10,740 nucleotides of DNA from Candidatus Bipolaricaulota bacterium (GTDB taxonomy: Bacteria > Bipolaricaulota > Bipolaricaulia > M55B111): NCBI GenBank assembly GCA_018334615.1, contig JAGXLP010000032.1, positions 1 through 10,740 on the forward strand, given 5' to 3'. Under the pieces are notes generated by a model. That model worked only from the letters and a program-made list of their open reading frames with translations, ran no database searches and was not told the origin of the DNA. Position numbers and translations under genes: made by a program. Shown here in pieces: positions 6,512-10,740 of this stretch. Position 1 is the stretch's first letter. Each line of letters opens with the position of its first letter.

Positions 6512-6534
6512 TGATATAAATACCTCGTATTTAT
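6512..6534 (+). promoter_or_regulatory. Extended -10 box overlapping a 19-base palindrome
   Basis: TGATATAAA (6512-6520) reads as an extended -10 element. ATAAATAC (6516-6523) and GTATTTAT (6527-6534) are perfect eight-base arms around CTC. A protein bound to the palindrome would cover the -10 box and the probable start of transcription, the usual place for a repressor. It lies 20 bases before the ATG of the 30-aa ORF. Alternatively it is a leader hairpin. Confidence 0.4.
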
Positions 6535-6553
6535 TTACAGGAAGGAACTGATA

Positions 6554-6646
6554 ATGCCTCAAGAAGAGAAGAAAACACTGGATGACTTCTTGCAAAAGCT
6601 AGAAGTTGACAAATCAGGAAAGGATCTCGCAAAGTACGTCCTCTAA
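6554..6646 (+). CDS. Small 30-aa protein, unknown function
   Basis: ATG at 6554 opens a 30-codon frame ending in TAA at 6644-6646. AGGAAGG stands about eight bases before the start. The peptide (MPQEEKKTLDDFLQKLEVDK, then SGKDLAKYVL) is highly charged and can form one amphipathic helix (about residues 8-17) and a second short helix. It has no membrane segment and no cysteine. The unit looks complete: extended -10 with palindrome, ribosome site, ORF, then a 3' repeat and a hairpin with a T-run. It could be a real small protein or the surviving front of a decayed gene. I recognise no family. Confidence 0.5.
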   Translation: MPQEEKKTLDDFLQKLEVDKSGKDLAKYVL

Positions 6647-6653
6647 GCACTCT

Positions 6654-6676
6654 TTCACCAAAATTTGCCGAGGAAG
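6654..6676 (+). repeat. 3'-flanking repeat, copy B (after the 30-aa ORF)
   Basis: This 23-base element matches copy A on the opposite strand at 2304-2325, with one extra A in the A-run. It starts seven bases after the TAA of the 30-aa ORF, as copy A starts two bases after the hcp TAA. Both stops continue TAAGC. Downstream sequence differs, but each copy leads into a hairpin. Confidence 0.65.
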
Positions 6677-6714
6677 CCCCAGGACACCCCCTGGGAAGGA
6701 ACCGGCTGGTTTTT
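6667..6714 (+). terminator. Probable terminator of the 30-aa ORF
   Basis: CCCAGG (6678-6683) and CCTGGG (6690-6695) form a perfect six-base stem with a six-base loop. Weaker outer pairing is possible between GCCG (6667-6670) and CGGC (6703-6706). A run of five T (6710-6714) follows. The hairpin is strong, but the distance to the T-run depends on the outer stem forming. Confidence 0.4.
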
Positions 6715-6813
6715 GTCCTCCAGCACTCAATCCGCTCTGCTCATTTGCACTAGGAGTAAATACCACACCAGTTCAGAATTGACGGTTGGGTCCTGTTTTG
6801 GAGAAGGTAATTT

Positions 6814-7641
6814 TTAGCTTTTATCGTTCAGTTGCTGTAACTGACCTCGGATTTCTCCTCCCTTGTTGAGCTCGGTGTGGATATTTACGTAGATATTTCC
6901 TGACAGAATCGCTTCTTCCAGTTCGTCCGTGAGAGGTTGCTCGCCTTCTCCGGTCCAACTACCGGAAATAAAGGCAGAGGTCCCATTTGGTGCGTCTTCG
7001 GGAGATCCCTCTATTTGTGGCTTGCCGAATATAGTTCTTACGGGAGGGCCTGTTTCACCACTGGGCCCTCGGTGAAAATGAGCCATAGTTGGTGTATCGC
7101 TTAGCCCTTTATAGGTCAGAGAATAGCGCAGTACGTTCATTTCCCTGTCTAAAATAGCTATGATTATCCCGGAGGCCGCCCCGGGAGTGGTATCGGCGAC
7201 TGCCGGTACCTCGGTGCTGGTTACAAGCTTTGCCTGAAGTAGCACTTTGCCTTCGACCGGTACGCCTTTCACCTCAATTGATCGGGTTATTTGGCCAAAA
7301 CGATTACATTGGGTCGTAACGGTAAGGGTGTCACCGTTTTCGGCGGGTATCTCGTATTTGAACTCCGCTCCGGATGTAGTATCCTGCTCGTTGTAACTCT
7401 CCTCTAAGATCTTCTCGCCGTTTTTAGTTAGGACTACTTGATCGACAAAATGATTACTTTTATTCCCCACTCTATGGTTTATCACTACGGTCAGAATCCT
7501 CGTTTCTCCATCGTAGCTAAGATTCATCCCTGAGGGGGGATGAGCGAAGACGATATTTACTGTGAACATTAAAGAGAAGAAAATGATCAAAAGTGAGGTA
7601 GTGAGGCAAAGCAATCCGTCCATATTTAACAGTTTGGTCAT
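6814..7641 (-). CDS. Secreted two-domain protein: desulfoferrodoxin-like N-domain plus CHRD domain
   Basis: The 275-residue protein begins with a signal peptide (hydrophobic core about residues 9-31, cleavage after VFA at 33). The mature N-terminus HPPSGMNLSYD starts a beta domain (34-125) with H34, H56 and H64 and a closing TVTTQCNRFGQ. It resembles the superoxide-reductase-like sandwich domain seen in secreted 'AHPP' proteins of anaerobes. This assignment is tentative, as not all iron ligands are evident. Residues about 134-270 are a CHRD domain: TSTEVPAV, a central AHFHRGPSGETGPPV, and a closing YVNIHTELNKGGEIRGQL. CHRD domains occur in chordin and many secreted bacterial proteins; no enzymatic role is established. 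GGAGGT precedes the ATG. The gene is divergent from the small membrane protein at 7703, with only about 60 bases between starts. Confidence 0.85.
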   Translation of the reverse strand: MTKLLNMDGLLCLTTSLLIIFFSLMFTVNIVFAHPPSGMNLSYDGETRILTVVINHRVGNKSNHFVDQVVLTKNGEKILEESYNEQDTTSGAEFKYEIPAENGDTLTVTTQCNRFGQITRSIEVKGVPVEGKVLLQAKLVTSTEVPAVADTTPGAASGIIIAILDREMNVLRYSLTYKGLSDTPTMAHFHRGPSGETGPPVRTIFGKPQIEGSPEDAPNGTSAFISGSWTGEGEQPLTDELEEAILSGNIYVNIHTELNKGGEIRGQLQQLNDKS

Positions 7642-7682
7642 TTTATACCTCCTGTGAAAAGATATTGATTAACCTGGCGAGG

Positions 7683-7688
7683 TATACT
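7683..7688 (+). promoter_or_regulatory. Candidate -10 box of the small membrane protein gene
   Basis: TATACT matches five of six -10 positions and would start transcription about 8 bases before the ATG, giving a very short leader. No -35 at normal spacing is visible in the 61-base divergent gap. Confidence 0.25.
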
Positions 7689-7702
7689 AAGCTGTAGGTG
7701 TG

Positions 7703-7927
7703 ATGAGTATTATTCGACAAATCTCCTATACTTACTTTCTGGGATTCCCGGTGATTGCGTACGTGGGAATCTTGACCTACGTCCTGCTTGTCCTTACCTC
7801 GCTGACAATGATCCTTAACAGGAAAAGGTTAACTCGATTTCCTCTCAAATACCATAGCAGGCTGGCACTGTTAACTTTCCTATCCGCATCTGTGCATGCC
7901 GTGATGGCTATTTCATTATACGTGTAG
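7703..7927 (+). CDS. Mini membrane protein with H-x13-H pair, possible diheme b-type
   Basis: A 74-residue protein with two membrane helices, about residues 14-38 (GFPVIAYVGILTYVLLVLTS) and about 53-73 (LALLTFLSASVHAVMAISLY). A basic loop RKRLTRFPLKYH lies between them. H51 and H65 are 14 positions apart at the two ends of the second helix. This is the H-x13-H spacing with which b-type cytochromes and ferric-reductase-like proteins hold two stacked hemes, and YHSRLALL...HAVMA resembles such helices. At this length it would have to work as a dimer or with a partner. ATG at 7703 is used; a GTG at 7700 would add one residue. The ribosome site is poor (AGGTG only two bases away), so the start may be nearly leaderless. 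Heme binding is inference. Confidence 0.65.
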   Translation: MSIIRQISYTYFLGFPVIAYVGILTYVLLVLTSLTMILNRKRLTRFPLKYHSRLALLTFLSASVHAVMAISLYV

Positions 7928-7968
7928 TTAAGGGCTTTTCAATTTACCTGGTGGAGTAGTCTTACGTG

Positions 7969-8026
7969 ACGGGCTCTGGATGGTATACCTGGTAGAGCGT
8001 TGGTGTGGGAGTGAACGAAGGCCCGT
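7969..8026. other. Dyad symmetry between convergent genes
   Basis: Between the stops of the mini membrane protein and the TrmO-FmdE gene, GCTCT-ggat-GGTA | TACC-tggt-AGAGC forms a 26-base imperfect dyad (7973-7998). A wider pair ACGGGC/GCCCGT (7969-7974 with 8021-8026) encloses it. No T-run marks a classic terminator. It may end transcripts from both sides. Confidence 0.3.
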
Positions 8027-8035
8027 ACTGCAATA

Positions 8036-9121
8036 TTAGGAAATTTCTCTCAAACCGCTTCCGTCGAGTTGAAGGTAGGGTTCCCCACTGCACGGAATAC
8101 ATATATTCGACCCGTTCTCGTCCCCTATTCCCTTTGGAGCCATGTACTTTTCTCCGCAGTGGCTACAGTATTTATCCTCGTAAATCGGAGCGTAATCAGG
8201 AAGGTCAGGATATTCGACCCTCTCTACTTTAAATAGTTCCTCTATCGGCTTATGTAACAGGTCGAAAGCAATTTCAGTCCAGGCTTGTTTAAGTGCCCGC
8301 TCGTCTTCTTCCGTCCCTTCTCGATTTTTCACCACTTTTTCAAACAAATCCGTCCTGTCAGGATAATTTTCCTCTAAATAGTCTTCCTGGTTGTAGTACA
8401 ACCTTATACCTTTACCCTCGCGAATTGCCATTGTAACAGCGGTCTTACCGTAATCTCTGTAAACGAGCGCGTTGTTTCCGAACGTGCACCCGGTGGAATA
8501 TTGGATCCCGTCGCTAAAACAGCTATTAGTCTCAAGTATTGCAATCAAATCCTCCATGTCACCGGAACCACCACCCAACTCGTTGAGAGCGTACTGACCG
8601 GCCATGACTCCTAGAGCAAGAAAGGGACAGTAGTGGCCGTGAAGTACACCTGCCCTGGTCAACAGTTCCTCCAGATCTCCCGTTTTGATTAGCCTGACGA
8701 TTTCCGCCCGCGGTTGATTTTTTTGAATTTCTTCGTTGCCCGACCTATCAAACGGAGGTGCATAGGGCTTAATGTCTATTACAGGCGTGTTGTTTATCGC
8801 GTCCAGGCCCTTGACTCGGAGGGTAGCATCTTTTCGGTATAACAATTTAACCACGGTTGAACCGATTGAGTTGGGTCTATGGGGACTCCGTGAAGCGAAT
8901 ACGCCTCTGAGGTTTCCGTGTCTCCTCGGGGCAATCAACTCGTAATCATCTGAGCGATCGAAATAGAATAAGACTTGTAAATATTCACTATTTTCTATTT
9001 TCTCTAATCCGTCCAGGTACTCGTCATTTACCTCTATTGTGCTTTCAAACTTCCTCAAGTGATCCGGGCTTTTCGGCTCGGTAAATCTATTTTTAACGAC
9101 TCCGATTTCTTCGATTTCCAC
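8036..9121 (-). CDS. TrmO (TsaA-like) - FmdE fusion protein with zinc ribbon
   Basis: Residues 1-125 form a TrmO/YaeB (UPF0066) domain, with IGVVKNRF at the start, GVFASRSPHRPNSIG at 73-87 and GLDAINNTPVIDIKPY at 105-120. The E. coli enzyme of this fold N6-methylates t6A37 in tRNA with S-adenosylmethionine. Residues about 150-300 are an FmdE-like domain: LHGHYCPFLALG (160-171), NSCFSDGIQ (around C201) and TGCTFGNNALVYRDYGKTA (from 210). A C-terminal four-Cys zinc ribbon follows (C319-x2-C322, C341-x2-C344). FmdE was first seen with formylmethanofuran dehydrogenase, but most bacterial members have no proven function and no other fmd gene is present. GTG start with GGTGAT upstream. It is 21 bases downstream of the ABC ATPase, hence operonic, suggesting a link to the imported metal or cofactor. 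Confidence 0.92.
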   Translation of the reverse strand: MEIEEIGVVKNRFTEPKSPDHLRKFESTIEVNDEYLDGLEKIENSEYLQVLFYFDRSDDYELIAPRRHGNLRGVFASRSPHRPNSIGSTVVKLLYRKDATLRVKGLDAINNTPVIDIKPYAPPFDRSGNEEIQKNQPRAEIVRLIKTGDLEELLTRAGVLHGHYCPFLALGVMAGQYALNELGGGSGDMEDLIAILETNSCFSDGIQYSTGCTFGNNALVYRDYGKTAVTMAIREGKGIRLYYNQEDYLEENYPDRTDLFEKVVKNREGTEEDERALKQAWTEIAFDLLHKPIEELFKVERVEYPDLPDYAPIYEDKYCSHCGEKYMAPKGIGDENGSNICIPCSGEPYLQLDGSGLREIS

Positions 9122-9142
9122 TTTTTATCACCATATTTGTCT

Positions 9143-9910
9143 TTAGTTGGTTAAAGGTTCTTCTGGTATCACTAGCGGTTGTCCGGCGCGTTCCTCGATA
9201 GCCACGCTTACTCCGTACACCGACTCGATATTTCTCGAGGTAACTACTTCTTTGCCTCCGGCTGCGAAAATTTGCCCTTCTTTCAGCATTAAGATTTTGT
9301 CGCTATATTTTAGTGCCAGGTTTAAATCGTGCAGAGCCATTGCGGTTGATATCCCGTCCTCCATCTGTTCTCTTACGATATTTAATACTTCTAGCTGGTG
9401 TCTCAGGTCCAAACTGCTCGTGGGTTCATCGAGAAGAAGGACGTCCGGCTCCTGAGCTAATGCACGAGCTACCCGAACTTTCTGTCGTTGACCGCCGCTT
9501 ATTTCTCCGATGTCTCGCATTGCGATGTCCTGAAGGTCCAATTTACAAATTATTTTCGAGGTAGCTTCTAAATCCCGTTCTCCCGGTTTCCAGCTCCCGT
9601 GAGGCTTCCTCCCCATTAGCACTGTGTCAAATACCGTGGTCGGAAAACTCTTGCTGTCACTTTGCGGTACGTGGCCCATTTTTTTCGCAATATCTTTTTT
9701 GTCTAAATTATCCAACCTTACGTCGTCGATCAAAACCGTCCCCCGGTTCGGCTCCAAAGTCCTGTTTATGCATTTTAGGAGCGTCGTTTTGCCCGAGGCA
9801 TTGGGTCCAACAATTGCCAGGATCTCTCCGCTATCGATCCCGAAATTTAAATTTTCCAGGACTGGCACGCTATTGTAAGAGAATTTCAAATCTGAAATTT
9901 CTACTTTCAC
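9143..9910 (-). CDS. ATPase of a FecCD/BtuC-type (metal-chelate) ABC importer
   Basis: A complete 255-residue ABC ATPase. Walker A GPNASGKT is at 35-42, the Q-loop glutamine at about 83 (VPQSDS), the signature ISGGQ at 137-141 (Ile instead of Leu), Walker B with DVLLLDEP at 156-163, the D-loop SSLD at 165-168 and the H-loop histidine at 194 (LHDLN). The overall sequence is of the FepC/BtuD group, which powers uptake of iron-siderophores, heme, cobalamin or, in some cases, molybdate/tungstate. Substrate cannot be told from the ATPase. The GTG start overlaps the permease stop by four bases (GTGA), showing translational coupling, and GGAGGG stands before it. Confidence 0.95.
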   Translation of the reverse strand: MKVEISDLKFSYNSVPVLENLNFGIDSGEILAIVGPNASGKTTLLKCINRTLEPNRGTVLIDDVRLDNLDKKDIAKKMGHVPQSDSKSFPTTVFDTVLMGRKPHGSWKPGERDLEATSKIICKLDLQDIAMRDIGEISGGQRQKVRVARALAQEPDVLLLDEPTSSLDLRHQLEVLNIVREQMEDGISTAMALHDLNLALKYSDKILMLKEGQIFAAGGKEVVTSRNIESVYGVSVAIEERAGQPLVIPEEPLTN

Positions 9911-10740
9911 CAGTATTCCCTCCCTCGTATTACCAGATAAATAAATAGGGGTGCTCCCAGAAAGGAGGTCAGGATTCCGACCGGGAGGACTATTGGAGCA
10001 ATAATTGTTCTCGCGGCGGTATCTGCCGCCAATAGTAATACTGCTCCCAGTATGCAGGAAGAAGGGATCAGAAACCTTTCATTCCCCCCTATAAGGCGCC
10101 GAATAATATGGGGAACGACCAGACCGATAAACCCGATTATACCAACGAAGGAAACAATCAGGGCGGTCACAAGGCATGAAATAAGCATTCCGTAGAGCCT
10201 TAATTTGTCCACGTCTACGCCCAAACCTTTGGCCGCTTCGTCGCCCGAATCCAGTACCTCATAATCCCAGCTCTTGTACAAGAAGTAACCGGCGGCGGGG
10301 ATGACGGCGACCAGCATAATGTAGAAATCCCTCCATGTCGCCCTTCCAACGTCTCCAAAAGTCCAGAAAACTATGGATGCTAATTCAGTCTCACTTGCGA
10401 AATACTGCATAGCGGTATAACCCGCTGTAAACAAAGAACCGAGAGCGACTCCGGTGAGGATCATGGTAGCCGGCGACGTCCGTTTCAGCTTGGCTAGCAG
10501 GAGAATGATAAAGGTAGAGACCAACGACCAGCCGAAAGCGGAGATAGTAACGATGTAGGGGTTGTTGAGGATAACTGAATCCGCGGTACTGCTTTGAACC
10601 GTCCCCGCCCCTAAAACGATTACGGAGAAAGCTGCCCCAAAAGCGGCGGCGTGTGATATTCCCAGAGTGTAGGGCGAACCCAGCGGGTTCCGCAATATGC
10701 TTTGCATTGAAGCACCGGCGACGGCCAATCCGGCACCGGC
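9907..10740 (-). CDS. FecCD/BtuC-type ABC permease, N-terminus cut by the window edge
   Basis: The last 277 codons are present; the frame is open to base 10740, and the family usually has another 50-70 residues in front. The first visible part, AGAGLAVAGASMQSILRNPL followed by GSPYTLGIS, is the hallmark of FecCD permeases (consensus AGA.LA.AGA..Q...RNPLA.P..LG.S). Later features are several membrane helices, the DVGRATWRDF region, GLGVDVDKLRLYG, and the coupling segment GFIGLVVPHIIRRLIGGNER near the end. A dimer of this inner-membrane protein forms the channel. It is coupled to the ATPase gene by a four-base overlap. The substrate-binding protein, usually the best guide to substrate, is not in the window and may lie upstream. 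Confidence 0.95.
   Translation of the reverse strand, partial: AGAGLAVAGASMQSILRNPLGSPYTLGISHAAAFGAAFSVIVLGAGTVQSSTADSVILNNPYIVTISAFGWSLVSTFIILLLAKLKRTSPATMILTGVALGSLFTAGYTAMQYFASETELASIVFWTFGDVGRATWRDFYIMLVAVIPAAGYFLYKSWDYEVLDSGDEAAKGLGVDVDKLRLYGMLISCLVTALIVSFVGIIGFIGLVVPHIIRRLIGGNERFLIPSSCILGAVLLLAADTAARTIIAPIVLPVGILTSFLGAPLFIYLVIRGREYW

Larger units (their letters stand above)
6254..6553. other. Non-coding stretch between the DUF4282 gene and the 30-aa ORF
   Basis: Apart from the inverted repeat at 6281-6298 and the promoter/palindrome at 6512-6534, nothing is supported. A 67-codon plus-strand frame from a TTG at 6277 has no ribosome site and was not accepted. Confidence 0.5.

Noticed and set aside
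7952..7997. Short direct repeat TACCTGGT as start of a CRISPR-like or iteron array
   Set aside because: Only two 8-9 base copies with no further units; one is part of the dyad at 7973-7998.

Overview
The window looks like chromosomal DNA of an anaerobic bacterium. Protein-coding genes are preceded by strong GGAGG-type ribosome binding sites and a few TATAAT-like boxes. The hybrid-cluster protein has the length and cysteine spacing of the bacterial class I form. Several genes start at GTG or TTG. The phylum cannot be read from the sequence; an uncultivated lineage is plausible but unproven.

Layout. (1) 1-2247: two exported proteins transcribed away from each other across about 520 bases of non-coding DNA. 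The left one is cut by the window edge; the right one is a secreted seven-repeat beta-propeller protein. (2) 2328-4653, minus strand: a MarR-type regulator followed 40 bases later by hcp, a probable nitric-oxide or redox stress operon. The regulator carries a C-terminal Cys/His cluster and seems to start at an ATC codon. (3) 4819-5568, plus strand: a COG0731-type radical SAM protein. It is followed by a non-coding stretch with strong stem-loops, a 15-codon ORF whose ribosome binding site is buried in a hairpin, and terminators for both directions. (4) 5996-6253, minus strand: a small DUF4282 membrane protein. Beyond it lies a 30-codon plus-strand ORF with its own extended -10 box, a 19-base palindrome and a 3' hairpin. 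(5) 6814-7927: a secreted CHRD-domain protein (minus) divergent from a tiny two-helix membrane protein (plus) with an H-x13-H heme-like pair. (6) 8036-10740, minus strand: a tight operon of a FecCD/BtuC-type permease (cut by the window edge), its ATPase, and a TrmO-FmdE fusion protein. This is probably a metal or metal-chelate uptake locus with an associated metalloprotein.

How the genes fit together. Hcp, the Cys-bearing MarR protein, the radical SAM enzyme, the possible diheme membrane peptide and the metal-uptake operon all fit anaerobic metal and redox metabolism. Only the MarR-hcp and permease-ATPase-TrmO/FmdE groups are supported as operons by spacing. The least explained features are the 5662-5836 transcript candidate, a 22/23-base element found just after two unrelated stop codons, the 30-aa and 75-aa small proteins, and the ATC start. 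All RNA, operator and promoter calls were made by eye.
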